A stretch of 64,000 bases of DNA from UBA7374 sp049890275 (GCA_049890275.1 JBMHBT010000011.1:62001-126000), one strand, 5' to 3'. Shown: positions 10,274 through 21,472, counted from the stretch's first letter. Numbers and translations: made by a program. The notes: generated from the letters alone by a model not told the origin.

Positions 10274-12160
10274 CTACTCCGTATAAGAAGAAATCTTATC
10301 TTCTACCAGCGAGTAAAATTCACGGCAGTGTACCTTACGAGCAAGTTTTTCATCCGGTATGATCGACTCCGGAATCGATAGTTTTTTGTCATCCGCACCC
10401 AGAGCAAAGTCACTCACGTTATACTCATTTTCCGCCTTCCAGTTCACTTCCACCCGACCGTCACCAAGTGCGATTCGACCTACTTTATTCCGGAACCAGG
10501 CAACCAAATCCTGATACTCTTCTTCTTCCGCCAAGTTGATTCTCTCAAACATATCTACGCGCAAATCATAAAGAATCGGTTCAACTTTTTCCAATGACGC
10601 GTCCAACCCCCAGCGCACTTGTTCGTTGGGTGCGTATTCCGGTGGATAATTATAAAACGGACGGGTTTTCATCCCGAACATAAAGTCCTTTGTCCGCATA
10701 CTCGCCCAAGGGCCGGTTACCTGATTTAATTCCGTCCAAACATAAGGACGCTCCTCCACTCTACCATGCAAGGTATCATCCAGAGGCACTCCATCCAAAT
10801 GACTGTATCGACGTGCCGGATTTTTAATCCCAGCAGCTTTGTAGAAGGTTGTGGCAAAATCGACATACTCCACATTTTTCTTGCACACCATACCCTCAGG
10901 GAAGCGCTTTTTATCCGAGGATTCAACGATCACAGCACCACGAGTTGAAGATACCCAAGGAGCAAATTTTGCATGTATTCCTTGTTCTCCCAGATGCCAA
11001 CCGTGGTCACCGGCGACAAAAACAATCAACCATTCACGACCTTGCTCCTCACTGTACGCTTTGAATTCTTTAACCGCTTTACCGACCAAATAATCACCGA
11101 ACGCACAAAAGGCATAATAATCACGGATTGCCTGTTGTTTGTCTTCGGCAGTCATATCGTCAAAGTTCATCTTCACAAAAATATTGCGCGCCCATAAAGG
11201 AAGTCGGTCGATCTCAGCCTTTGAAAACTCAGGGATATTGTACTCCTCGTCCTTGAATAATTCGCGAAACTCAGCAGGCGGCAAAACCGGCGTATGAGGC
11301 AGATGAAAACCTAGATAAGCAAAAAGCGGCTTTCTTTTTTCAGGTCCCTTTTCGATCGTACCCCAAGGAGTTGTATAGGTCCCCCCTACACTGTGCAGGT
11401 AGTTTTCAAATGCAGAATAAATCTCTCCATCAAGCGTCTTTTCCGAAGGTTGCGAACTGACTCCACCCACAATCAACGAGGACAATTCACGGGTGTAGGC
11501 GCGAAGTATATCATACTTCTCCTCGATCCTTTTCTTTTCCGCTGCCTCCCCAGCAGAGAGGCCCTCTGCTTTATAGTAGAACATCGATTCTTCCGAGTCC
11601 GGCCCGTAAAATACATCCTCGCTCATCAGTAGCCCTTCCGGCCCCCATTGGCCGGGTACACGCTTACTGGACTTACTGAAGTCCGTCAGTCGATGCTTCA
11701 CTAAATCACCATAACTGACCTCTGTTTGATAATTCGCTCCGGAAATCAGATGGCCAAACTTACCAAACCCGGCCGTTACGTACCCCTTTTTCTCCAAAAT
11801 CTGCGGTATAATCGGGCGACTCACATCCGCATTCATGTGGGAGCGCTCAAAAGCATAGCGACCAATATGATGCGGATAACTTCCAGTCTGCATTGACGCA
11901 CGGGAAGAACCACAGACTGGTGAATTACAATAAGCACGGCTAAAGAGCACGCCGTTTTCCGCCATACGATCAATATTAGGCGAATGTACGTATCCCAGTC
12001 GACTTTCAGTCTGCCATAACTCTGCGTAATTAACGCAGGAAATTGAATCAGCCCGCTGGTCATCGGTTATAATCCAGAGAATGTTGGGCTTCTTCTTCGT
12101 AAAAGCGGATGCACAAAGAGATAAGCTCAGGCAAAAACAAATAAGGATACGTTTTTTCAT
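10274..12160 (-). CDS. Family S1 sulfatase, secreted
   Basis: A 628-residue protein with a signal peptide (residues 1-~20) and the opening PNILWIITDDQRAD, whose Asp pair binds the active-site calcium. The formylglycine motif is CGSSRASMQTG with the modified cysteine at residue 83. The third motif position is Ser instead of the usual Pro, a less common variant. Later it has GDHGWHLGEQG, the conserved C-terminal metal/substrate site. It removes sulfate esters from carbohydrates. It is the last gene of a minus-strand operon (oxidoreductase, sulfatase, GH16, this sulfatase), 42 bases after the GH16 start region. The target is inferred to be a sulfated algal galactan. Confidence 0.9.
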   Translation of the reverse strand: MKKRILICFCLSLSLCASAFTKKKPNILWIITDDQRADSISCVNYAELWQTESRLGYVHSPNIDRMAENGVLFSRAYCNSPVCGSSRASMQTGSYPHHIGRYAFERSHMNADVSRPIIPQILEKKGYVTAGFGKFGHLISGANYQTEVSYGDLVKHRLTDFSKSSKRVPGQWGPEGLLMSEDVFYGPDSEESMFYYKAEGLSAGEAAEKKRIEEKYDILRAYTRELSSLIVGGVSSQPSEKTLDGEIYSAFENYLHSVGGTYTTPWGTIEKGPEKRKPLFAYLGFHLPHTPVLPPAEFRELFKDEEYNIPEFSKAEIDRLPLWARNIFVKMNFDDMTAEDKQQAIRDYYAFCAFGDYLVGKAVKEFKAYSEEQGREWLIVFVAGDHGWHLGEQGIHAKFAPWVSSTRGAVIVESSDKKRFPEGMVCKKNVEYVDFATTFYKAAGIKNPARRYSHLDGVPLDDTLHGRVEERPYVWTELNQVTGPWASMRTKDFMFGMKTRPFYNYPPEYAPNEQVRWGLDASLEKVEPILYDLRVDMFERINLAEEEEYQDLVAWFRNKVGRIALGDGRVEVNWKAENEYNVSDFALGADDKKLSIPESIIPDEKLARKVHCREFYSLVEDKISSYTE

Positions 12161-12202
12161 AGTATGAAGACTTTTTGTATAATGAATTCGTAATCAGAGC
12201 CG

Positions 12203-13060
12203 CTACTCTTCCACCAGCTGGTAAGAGCGGACGTAGTCATAGTACGTTTTATTGAGAGAATCATCCATCAATCGGTCGATATTCGGCAGAACCTCCCAAT
12301 CGTAAATTTCACAAACCAAATTGACGAACATTCCCCGATCAAACGGGGCTTCATCATGCTCTGTTGAAACCTCCACAGTTTGAACAAACTCTCCATCCAG
12401 ATAAAAATGCATGGTTGTGGCATTTTCCCACCAACAGCCATAACGGTGGAACGCTTCATCAACGTTGCCCCCGATTTCACTGGATGCACCCTTCTTCAAT
12501 TCAATCGGCTCACCATCTGCAGATTTTTTTTCCAGCTTCAGATGGGTATTATTACGAAACTGATATTTAAAGCCCGGCCAACGGGTCGCATTCCCCACGC
12601 ATTCATGAATGTCCAACTCTGTACGTTTCGCATCACCTCTTGGGTTCATTAGCCAAAAAGTCGAAGAAGTACGAAGACTGGAAGCCTTCATCCGTGTTTC
12701 GTAATAACCATAGCTAGCTTCTTGTGCTTTTGTCTGCACCGCACCGCAGGCAATCCACCACTCCCTGTCCTCACCACGAGGCGGATTGAGAAGTCCGATC
12801 TCGATCTGTAAACAACCCTCTTTTACCTGAACCGTCTCGGGAACAAACAATCCGGGAATACGCCCCTGCCAACCCGGATAATGATCATGCCACTTATCTG
12901 CATCCAGTTTCGTTCCGTTGAATTCATCACTGTACGCTTCATTCAACACCCACTTGAAACCATCCGGCGCCTCCACGGGAGGTAAAGGTATTGCATCTAG
13001 AGAAAGACAAACTTGAAAGAAGAATAGTAATAGAAAGTTGCGCTTCATCAGTCGATTCAT
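12203..13060 (-). CDS. GH16 family endo-glycosidase (agarase/porphyranase type), secreted
   Basis: The frame is open to an ATG at 13129 that overlaps the upstream stop by four bases (ATGA). The ATG at 13060 is preferred because it begins directly with a signal peptide (MNRLMKRNFLLLFFFQVCLS). From that start, the GH16 catalytic motif ELDIHE gives Glu148 (nucleophile), Asp150 and Glu153 (acid/base). The beta-jelly-roll signatures SDEFNGTKLDADKW and SSTFWLMNP precede and surround it. GH16 cleaves beta-1,3 or beta-1,4 links in galactans and glucans; the single-domain build and sulfatase neighbours fit agar, porphyran or carrageenan-type substrates. The subfamily cannot be assigned by eye. Confidence 0.85.
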   Translation of the reverse strand: MNRLMKRNFLLLFFFQVCLSLDAIPLPPVEAPDGFKWVLNEAYSDEFNGTKLDADKWHDHYPGWQGRIPGLFVPETVQVKEGCLQIEIGLLNPPRGEDREWWIACGAVQTKAQEASYGYYETRMKASSLRTSSTFWLMNPRGDAKRTELDIHECVGNATRWPGFKYQFRNNTHLKLEKKSADGEPIELKKGASSEIGGNVDEAFHRYGCWWENATTMHFYLDGEFVQTVEVSTEHDEAPFDRGMFVNLVCEIYDWEVLPNIDRLMDDSLNKTYYDYVRSYQLVEE

Positions 13061-13125
13061 GTTCGGCAGATAATTTGAGATTGTAGATAAGTAGATTCTA
13101 AAGAAGTCATTTTTCCTCAAGCAGA

Positions 13126-14886
13126 TCAATTCGTCACCTGAATCCGTACAGTATCCTGAATACCGCTACGAAGATAGGTTTCCTCTCTGTTAGAGGAAGA
13201 TGGATTGGCGTCATCCCAAGAATAAACGCTGATCGTAACCAGCCCCTCCTGGAGTGCCCGCACTTCCCCGAATTTATCCACCGAAGCAATCAACGGGTCA
13301 CTCGATTCCCAAATGACTCCCGTACGTGTGGCCGATGATGGGAGAACTTTGCAGGAAAGGGTACAACTCTCTCCAGTAGATAACTGAAACTCAGCCCTCT
13401 CCATAATTCGAAGCTGTTCAACCGGCACATATTTATGTGCATCCAGTAACTTCCCCAATCGTTTGTACGCCTTCTTCTGCTCACCGGTCAACTCATCCAA
13501 ATCCAATCCGGCATAGCGATACTGATTCCATTTATGAGGTACCTTTTTCTTTTCTGGAGCACCTGCCAATTCATCCGGATCCGTCCCCCACTCAAAAAAA
13601 CGTCCATCCGGATACATCGTATCCGGAGCATAACGTTTGAACTGCTTATCAAATGCATACTCCAAAATAAACTCCTCTTCGCTGTAATGATGATTGCCGA
13701 TATACCAAGTCGTAATCGCATCCCGGTGGGGTTCATCCGATTGTCCGATGGCCTGCGGCCAAAAACTAATTCCATCAATATTCTTTTGGTTGGGTATCTC
13801 CACCTCAGCCGCCTCACAAAGCATCGGCAAAATATCCGTTACATAAACCAAACCATCATAGATTACCCCCGACTGAACTCTCCCGGGAGACCGCATTAAT
13901 AGAGGAACGTGCAGACCTCCTTCTTTCTGCCATCCTTTGTAGCCGATGTATGTCGATCCATCCGGCAGGATATATTCAAAAGCAGACTTTGAGCCATTGT
14001 CCCCGAGAAGGACAACCAGAGTATTTTCAGCTAACCCCAGAGCATCCAACTGATCCAGAACCCGGCCCACCATCTTATCCGTATACGCCATCATATCCGG
14101 ATAATAACGACGATCGTCCCCCTTCATATGTCCGAACTCACTTTTTTCATCGACCACAAAGTCATCATAATCCGACTCCGGTTGCGTATCTAATGTCGGC
14201 GTATGTTCGTCATGCATCAATACCATCGAGTAATAGAGAAAAAACGGCTCGTCTTTTTTCCTCTCTATAAAATCAAGCGCATAACGGTTGATCAGCTCCG
14301 GTCCATACCATCGTCTTCCTGTCTCCGGATCAATCCCACGATAATTCTTCACCTCCCCGTTGGATACAAAGTAAGGCTCAATCATACGCCGCCCCTCTCC
14401 GATGAGATCGAAACAGAAAAACTCGTCCCAACCGAATTCAAAAACATAGTCTTTACCAGGCACCTCTCTCGTGCCCCGTGACTGTTTCCACTTGCCCACC
14501 AAACAAGTCTCATAACCGGCACGCTGAAAAAGATCACCAAAAGTAATATCAGATGCGTGTTGCGATTTACAGTTCAGGTAATTCCTCCGGTTGTTCTGGC
14601 CACTCATTAAAGCAATCCGAGTCGGCTCACACAATGGGTAAGTATAGGCATAATTGCACAGCAGCCCCTCTTCAGCTAAACTGTCGATACGCGGAGTCGA
14701 AATCGGCACACCCTCAAAAAAGCCCTGCGTCGAACGTACTTTTTCTGCGCCATAGGCTGAAACCGCATAATGACTGATGTCATCAACCAAAATCAAAATT
14801 ACATTCAGTTTCTCTGAAGCCGGAACAAATACAACCGAGCTTAAAAAAAGAAATAGAGATAGAAGGAATCGCCGCACTGTATACAT
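13126..14886 (-). CDS. Family S1 sulfatase with C-terminal Big_2-like domain
   Basis: The ATG at 14886 is preferred over the adjacent TTG. A signal peptide (RRFLLSLFLFLSSVVFVPAS) is followed by NVILILVDDISHYAVSAYG and the formylglycine motif CEPTR with Cys86. GDNGS later marks a metal ligand region. After the sulfatase fold, about 80 C-terminal residues (VLPSSATRTGVIWESSDP, DKFGEVRALQEGLVTISV) match the bacterial Ig-like Big_2 pattern, unusual for a sulfatase and possibly a carbohydrate- or surface-binding module. The stop overlaps an ATG of the longer downstream GH16 frame, suggesting translational coupling. It probably desulfates oligosaccharides produced by that GH16. Confidence 0.9.
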   Translation of the reverse strand: MYTVRRFLLSLFLFLSSVVFVPASEKLNVILILVDDISHYAVSAYGAEKVRSTQGFFEGVPISTPRIDSLAEEGLLCNYAYTYPLCEPTRIALMSGQNNRRNYLNCKSQHASDITFGDLFQRAGYETCLVGKWKQSRGTREVPGKDYVFEFGWDEFFCFDLIGEGRRMIEPYFVSNGEVKNYRGIDPETGRRWYGPELINRYALDFIERKKDEPFFLYYSMVLMHDEHTPTLDTQPESDYDDFVVDEKSEFGHMKGDDRRYYPDMMAYTDKMVGRVLDQLDALGLAENTLVVLLGDNGSKSAFEYILPDGSTYIGYKGWQKEGGLHVPLLMRSPGRVQSGVIYDGLVYVTDILPMLCEAAEVEIPNQKNIDGISFWPQAIGQSDEPHRDAITTWYIGNHHYSEEEFILEYAFDKQFKRYAPDTMYPDGRFFEWGTDPDELAGAPEKKKVPHKWNQYRYAGLDLDELTGEQKKAYKRLGKLLDAHKYVPVEQLRIMERAEFQLSTGESCTLSCKVLPSSATRTGVIWESSDPLIASVDKFGEVRALQEGLVTISVYSWDDANPSSSNREETYLRSGIQDTVRIQVTN

Positions 14887-14961
14887 CAAATGCCCAGTTG
14901 AAATTTAGAAATAACCATCAGAAAAGTGACTTTTTTTAAAAGTGAACCTCAGGCTCCTCCA

Positions 14962-16263
14962 TTACGCATTCTCCCACTTACGAGGCTCCGGCCCAAAACG
15001 TTTCTTATTGGCTTCATCATCATCGACATACATCTCCTCCGCATGATTCCACTTCAGAGGACGTCCCAAATCAATACTATGTACACCCATATGTAAAGTC
15101 GTTGACATATGATGTAAATCAATTGCCGGCAAACTCGGTGCTTTACGCGACTTAACACTATCGAGAAAGCTGCGTTGTTCCCGCGGCGGCAGAGGGATGT
15201 ACTTCGACTCCTTCGCAGTATATTTGGTACGAAGAATCTGCGTATCACTCGCCGTTAGACCGCCGTAAAACTCCATTCGCTTGATCCACCCCCGACTACC
15301 GTAAAACTCTAACTGGCAACTTTTCGGATCCCAGCCCTTTGCCGGGCCATTGTAGACATTCATTTCGACTCCATTACTGTAAGTATAATTGAGATCATAG
15401 GTAATCGGTACGTCTGTTAATCTACCCTCTGGTATTTCACCAGTACCAGAGACGGCCACCGGGCAAACATTGGGATCATTGACACCCAGTTGTGCCGTAT
15501 CGACCAGGTGGGTACCGATATCTGTTATAATTCCCTTGGAGTACATATCGATATGACGCCAATGACTCGCCCGGGTTCGATTGGGAGTGTATTCATGATA
15601 GGCGGCCGGACCCTGCCATAAGTTCCAGTCAAGATCTTGGGGAATCGAAGAAGGCATTTCCGGAGGATGGTTACGTCCTTGCGGCATCATTACCTTCACT
15701 CGCTCTAAATCACCAATAGCTCCATTGCGCACCAGTTCGACCATCTTGTGAAAATGCCCCAACGAACGGTCTTCAATACCCGCCTGGAAAATTTTTCCTG
15801 ACTGGCTGAAGGCATCCGCCAAAACACGACCTTCTACGATACTATGCGTTGGCTTCTCACAAAAGACATCCTTGCCTGCTTTTAATGCCATCAAAGACAT
15901 CGGAACATGCCAATGATCCGGAGTCGATATACAGACCGCATCAATGGTTGGGTCTGCTAGTAACTCGCGAAAATCATGCTCTACCCTACAGCCCGTACTT
16001 TCGTAGGCTTCGTTGACCGTCTTCTGCGAATGCTTGGCTCGAGACAAAAAGGCATCACATACCGAAACGACGCGACAATCGTTATAGCTAAAAAATGCCT
16101 TCAAGTTCCATTGAGCCTGCCCACCCATACCAATACAACCGATAGTAATTTGCTTCGATGGAGCCTGTTCTCCAAAGACACGGGAAGGAAGAATTGTTGG
16201 AAAGGCCAATCCTGTAGCAGCGACTCCTGAGGTTCGTAAAAATTTTCTGCGGTTTAATTGCAT
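14962..16263 (-). CDS. Tat-exported Gfo/Idh/MocA family oxidoreductase
   Basis: The ATG at 16263 was chosen because it starts the Tat signal MQLNRRKFLRTSGVAATGLA; the frame is open further upstream but codes nothing signal-like. The mature protein has IGCIGMGGQAQ as the dinucleotide-binding loop, CISTPDHWH and FCEKPTHS, the catalytic EKP lysine motif. The C-terminal domain is full length. It is the first gene of the minus-strand operon with two sulfatases and GH16. Periplasmic members of this family often carry a tightly bound cofactor; a role in oxidising or opening sugar residues is inferred. Confidence 0.9.
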   Translation of the reverse strand: MQLNRRKFLRTSGVAATGLAFPTILPSRVFGEQAPSKQITIGCIGMGGQAQWNLKAFFSYNDCRVVSVCDAFLSRAKHSQKTVNEAYESTGCRVEHDFRELLADPTIDAVCISTPDHWHVPMSLMALKAGKDVFCEKPTHSIVEGRVLADAFSQSGKIFQAGIEDRSLGHFHKMVELVRNGAIGDLERVKVMMPQGRNHPPEMPSSIPQDLDWNLWQGPAAYHEYTPNRTRASHWRHIDMYSKGIITDIGTHLVDTAQLGVNDPNVCPVAVSGTGEIPEGRLTDVPITYDLNYTYSNGVEMNVYNGPAKGWDPKSCQLEFYGSRGWIKRMEFYGGLTASDTQILRTKYTAKESKYIPLPPREQRSFLDSVKSRKAPSLPAIDLHHMSTTLHMGVHSIDLGRPLKWNHAEEMYVDDDEANKKRFGPEPRKWENA

Positions 16264-16437
16264 CCGGGGAAGGTGAGTCAAATAGGGAAACAGAACAGAA
16301 GTGTGGGATAGTCCAGCAATACAAGAAAACACCGAAACGCTTAAAAACTATCTTTAGACAGAAATGCGTCTTTACTCTTTACCCAAAGATACCCTGCAAA
16401 GAATTGTAAATGTAAAAGAATCCAGCAAAGGTCGATC

Positions 16438-16835
16438 ATGCCTACTATCTTTACCCCACTGCTCTTCATTCTGACTCTTCTGCATCTCTCTCTGCAAAAG
16501 ATATATCCCTCATCGCATTACAGAGCGATGTAAAACTGTTTGGAGGCAACGCGAACCAATGGGGAATCGCAAAAAACATGGATATTCCTTTGAGAAAGTT
16601 AGGCGTTCTTTCCAAGAGAAAACATATAAAAAAACCCGCTGCCTATGCTTTCAAAGCACACACAGATTATACCCTAACTCTTTCTGGTCGCTCAAAACGC
16701 TTCAACGTCGATCGCATTATCCTACACCATAAATCAGAAACTGTCGATTTTCATACGATTGATTCTTTTAAAGAATCAAAAGCAGTCCATGTAGACATCC
16801 AGGTAAAAGAAAAACCCATTCTGCAGGCCGAATAA
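16438..16835 (+). pseudogene. Decayed secreted-protein gene (frameshifted signal peptide plus short C-terminal remnant)
   Basis: At 16438 an ATG opens a signal-like stretch (MPTIFTPLLFILTLLHLSL) that runs into a stop at about 16531. A neighbouring frame, without a good start of its own, reads SASLSAKDISLIALQSDVKL onward and continues to 16835, including an internal ATG at 16578. Joining the two needs one frameshift near 16450-16490. The body contains DYTLTLSGRSKRFNVDRIIL, a pattern like carbohydrate-binding or beta-sandwich modules of secreted algal-polysaccharide enzymes. The total length (~130 residues) is too short for an enzyme, so internal deletion is also likely. It could instead be a real small protein beginning at 16578, which I consider less likely. 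Confidence 0.5.
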
Positions 16836-16856
16836 AATGAAGAAAAATTAAAAACG

Positions 16857-18314
16857 ATGCATATTTTTAGACTATTCAGGGGATGGATCCGACTGATCGT
16901 AACCTTGCTGATCGGTGGTTCTCTCTACGGAACAAGCCAACAAAAAAACATACTTTTTATTTCCGTCGATGACCTACGCCCGGCAATGGAGTGTTATGGT
17001 GTCGAACAAGCCAGAACTCCACACATGGATGCGCTGGCGAAGTCCGGACGACTTTTTAAGAAGCATTATGTACAAGTACCGACTTGCGGTGCCTCTCGAC
17101 ACTCTATGCTCACCGGACGTTATCCGCGTAGCCGAGCGGAAATCAAAAATTCTGCTAGCCGAATATTGATGGATGTTTCTTCAAATCTGCCTCGTTCGAT
17201 GCCTGAGCTTTTTCGAAAAAACGGCTATACCACAGTCTGTATTGAAAAGATCAGCCACATGCCAGATGGCTTGTTCAACGGAACACCAGAACTGCCCGGA
17301 GCCTGGGATGAAATGAGTACGCCCTTCGGCCCTTGGAAAGAGCATGGAAGCTACCAACTGTTATTCTCTTATGCCAATGGGGCGACACGCAAAAAGGGGC
17401 ACTATGAACCCCTCTATGAATTTCCCGATGTTGAAGACAACGAACTGCCCGATGGCATGCTTGCCGAAACAGCGGTTCAACGACTGGAACAATTTGCTAG
17501 AGAAGGAAATCCCTTCTTCATGGGCGTTGGCTTTTACAAGCCCCATTTGCCCTTCGTGGCGCCCCGCAGATACAAAGACTTATACGATGGTATAAACTTC
17601 CCCTCCCCTTACGAAATGCAGCGTGGCGATACGCAACGCATCGGGCAATCCAATGAATTTTATAGCTATACGACTCCTTTTGAGCGCCCTGAAAAAAATC
17701 AGACCTTATCGGAAGCAGAGGCACAGGAAGCCAGGCGTGCCTATCATGCTTGCGTGAGTTACGTTGACGCACAAGTCGGTAAATTACTTCAAACACTGGA
17801 GAAAACAGGACTTGCTGAAAATACGATTGTCGTGCTCTGGGGAGACCATGGCTGGCATCTCGGTGAGCACAACGCGTGGGCAAAACACACACCGATGAAC
17901 TATTCCCTTCGCAGCAGCTTTATCATGCGTGTCCCGGGGCAAAGATTTCCGGGCACGCCAACCAATTCTCTGGCCGCCAGTATAGATATTTATCCGACTC
18001 TAGTAGATCTTTGTTCCTTGGAAAAACGTGAAACCTACAAACCACTTGAAGGCATCTCACTTAGACCCATTCTCGCTGATCCAAACGAATCGGTGCGTTC
18101 GGAAGTATTGAGCTTTTGGTACGCAACTAGCCTGAATGATGGGCGGTATCACCTAATCGTATCAGAAAACCAAGAAGGCTCCTATAACGCGGATCTCTAT
18201 GACCTGCAAAATGATCCCGGTGAACTGGTGAATGTGGCAGCGTTGCAACCAGAAGTTATGAAACGATTGATGCAGCAACTACGCTCGGCTTACCCGCAGA
18301 TCATTCTTGAATAA
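16857..18314 (+). CDS. Family S1 sulfatase (iduronate-2-sulfatase-like)
   Basis: A 485-residue protein with an N-terminal hydrophobic signal (residues 8-22). KNILFISVDDLRPAMECYG is the calcium-binding start, and the formylglycine motif is CGASRHSMLTG with Cys77, using Ala in place of the usual Pro. GDHGWHLGEHNAWAKH is the conserved C-terminal active-site region seen in iduronate-2-sulfatase-like enzymes, as is DLRPAMECYG. Desulfation of a sugar ring is predicted; which position is not. It lies 21 bases after the decayed gene and 62 bases before a DUF1593 gene on the same strand. Confidence 0.9.
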   Translation: MHIFRLFRGWIRLIVTLLIGGSLYGTSQQKNILFISVDDLRPAMECYGVEQARTPHMDALAKSGRLFKKHYVQVPTCGASRHSMLTGRYPRSRAEIKNSASRILMDVSSNLPRSMPELFRKNGYTTVCIEKISHMPDGLFNGTPELPGAWDEMSTPFGPWKEHGSYQLLFSYANGATRKKGHYEPLYEFPDVEDNELPDGMLAETAVQRLEQFAREGNPFFMGVGFYKPHLPFVAPRRYKDLYDGINFPSPYEMQRGDTQRIGQSNEFYSYTTPFERPEKNQTLSEAEAQEARRAYHACVSYVDAQVGKLLQTLEKTGLAENTIVVLWGDHGWHLGEHNAWAKHTPMNYSLRSSFIMRVPGQRFPGTPTNSLAASIDIYPTLVDLCSLEKRETYKPLEGISLRPILADPNESVRSEVLSFWYATSLNDGRYHLIVSENQEGSYNADLYDLQNDPGELVNVAALQPEVMKRLMQQLRSAYPQIILE

Positions 18315-18376
18315 ATCGATTCTCTGACAGCTCCAGAAATTATTAAATACAAAAGACGATTCATACTTACATTCCA

Positions 18377-19654
18377 ATGAAACAGACTCGAATCTATCGT
18401 ATCATACAAAAATGTCTCTTTATTCTTATCACATCTGCGAGTTGTTTATCTGCCGGAACAGAGAAACCAAATATTTGGGTCTATTCAGATTTAACAGACC
18501 CCAGGGATCAAAGAGAAGGCGGTCATCCAAAGGGCGATCCGGATGATCTCGTTTCTTTGGCCAGCCTACTCCTATCCGCTAACCGTTTTCACATCGAATC
18601 GATCGTCCTCGGGTCGGGATCGTTTGCCGATATCCTCAACCCAGTTGAACTGATCGAAGAAATCTTTGTTCCCGCCTACGAAGACCATGTTGCCCACCTG
18701 AAAGAGGAAAATTCCGGTTACCAGCAATCGATTCACTTCCAGTGGTCTTCGGTCACAAGAAATAGTGGCTGGCCCAGGATCTTTAAAGAGGATCGAGATT
18801 ATCGGGATCTAAATGATTATGAGACAGTACAGGGCTTAGCAGAGTATGCTAAAGACCATGAAGTCTATGTCCTTGTTTGGGGCGCTCTCACCGAACCGGC
18901 GATCTTGGTAAAGCACCTTTTACATACCGGACAAGAAGCGGTTCTGAAAAATATCACGATCATCACGCACTGGAGCCAGTCCTTTGTCCGCTCGATGCAC
19001 CCAGAGGCATTGAAAACAGACCCACACATGGTGACAAACTGTAAGATGGACCGCAAGGCATGCCTCTATCTACACCAACAAGCAAAGGATGGACGGGTAA
19101 AAATGATCCAACTCGGTTGCGTCGGGCAATCCGGTATTGTCGACGGATCCGCAAACTACCCACGCATCGAAGAATTTGATCAAAGCCGGTTAGGGCAGAT
19201 TTTTATCAGTGGGAAGTATAACAAAAACCGAGCCGATCAAAGCGATGCTTCGACTTACTGGCTCTTAGCATCCGACCTTCATTTCAACCTCAATGATTAC
19301 CCAAACGACGGAAGCTTAACAAAAGAGATTGAAGAAAGGAATATTGTTCGATTCCAGCAAAGGGCACCATCTATAATGGATAATCTACTGGTCCGATCCA
19401 ATGCCTCCAACGGAACGCCCTATCCTGCTTCATTGATCGCAGAATACTTCTGCTATGCTTACTACCGCTGGGGGCACTATTGTATCTACGCGCCTAATCC
19501 GGTACCTTTCCGAATCCTATCACCCGAAGGAACATTAGAAAAAGAAGGCACACTAAAGCGCTGGGATAATTCTATCGACCTGCCCAAAAAAGAACAAGGT
19601 TACTATACCGTAGAACTATTATTCCCTGATCGAACGGTGCGCAAACCTCTCTAA
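18377..19654 (+). CDS. DUF1593 (nucleoside-hydrolase-like) secreted protein
   Basis: A 425-residue protein with a signal peptide (residues ~10-27). NIWVYSDLTDPRD and HPKGDPDDLVSLASLLL form an Asp-rich loop like the calcium-binding site of nucleoside hydrolases, which DUF1593 proteins resemble in fold. VLVWGALTEPAILVKHL is a second family signature. The C-terminus has a short beta-rich domain. No reaction is established for this group; cleavage of an N- or O-glycosidic bond is inferred from the fold. It follows a sulfatase gene on the same strand and is shorter than the second DUF1593 protein at 29618. Confidence 0.75.
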   Translation: MKQTRIYRIIQKCLFILITSASCLSAGTEKPNIWVYSDLTDPRDQREGGHPKGDPDDLVSLASLLLSANRFHIESIVLGSGSFADILNPVELIEEIFVPAYEDHVAHLKEENSGYQQSIHFQWSSVTRNSGWPRIFKEDRDYRDLNDYETVQGLAEYAKDHEVYVLVWGALTEPAILVKHLLHTGQEAVLKNITIITHWSQSFVRSMHPEALKTDPHMVTNCKMDRKACLYLHQQAKDGRVKMIQLGCVGQSGIVDGSANYPRIEEFDQSRLGQIFISGKYNKNRADQSDASTYWLLASDLHFNLNDYPNDGSLTKEIEERNIVRFQQRAPSIMDNLLVRSNASNGTPYPASLIAEYFCYAYYRWGHYCIYAPNPVPFRILSPEGTLEKEGTLKRWDNSIDLPKKEQGYYTVELLFPDRTVRKPL

Positions 19655-19799
19655 ATCATACAGTGCATTCAGGTTATAATTGGCTCAAGCAGAATGAACG
19701 AAAGGCTGAATAGCGGTCTCGAGTCGAGTCCGCATCAGCGAAAAAGAAATATCATTCGGTTCTGACAATAAAGTCTTTCGACTCTAACTCAGCTCCTGC

Positions 19800-21242
<1,443 letters not shown>

Positions 21243-21403
21243 GGGGTCTTTTATTGGATGGGGTACAAGAAATAGAAATCACAAAAACTCCCTCCGGGAC
21301 AAGTGTAGAATGTAGCGATAGTGGCAACCCTTCCAGTAATCGGTAAAAAAATCTCCCAATACGAGTAAACTCCCTTCCACCTACCCGCAGTCGGTTCTAT
21401 GAG

Positions 21404-21420
21404 TTGACTTTTAAAGTCAA
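21404..21420. promoter_or_regulatory. 17-base palindrome, likely transcription-factor operator
   Basis: TTGACTT-TTA-AAGTCAA is a perfect 7-base inverted repeat around three central bases. It sits in the 230-base divergent intergenic region, 53 bases before the first gene of the acid-sugar cassette and about 160 bases from the symporter start. Its left arm contains a possible -35 hexamer (TTGACT). Position and symmetry fit a dimeric repressor or activator site; the factor is not identifiable here. Confidence 0.45.
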
Positions 21421-21472
21421 TCTGGGTTCGATCTCAAACGATTCTACCTATGCATTTTGGTATTCAAACTAA

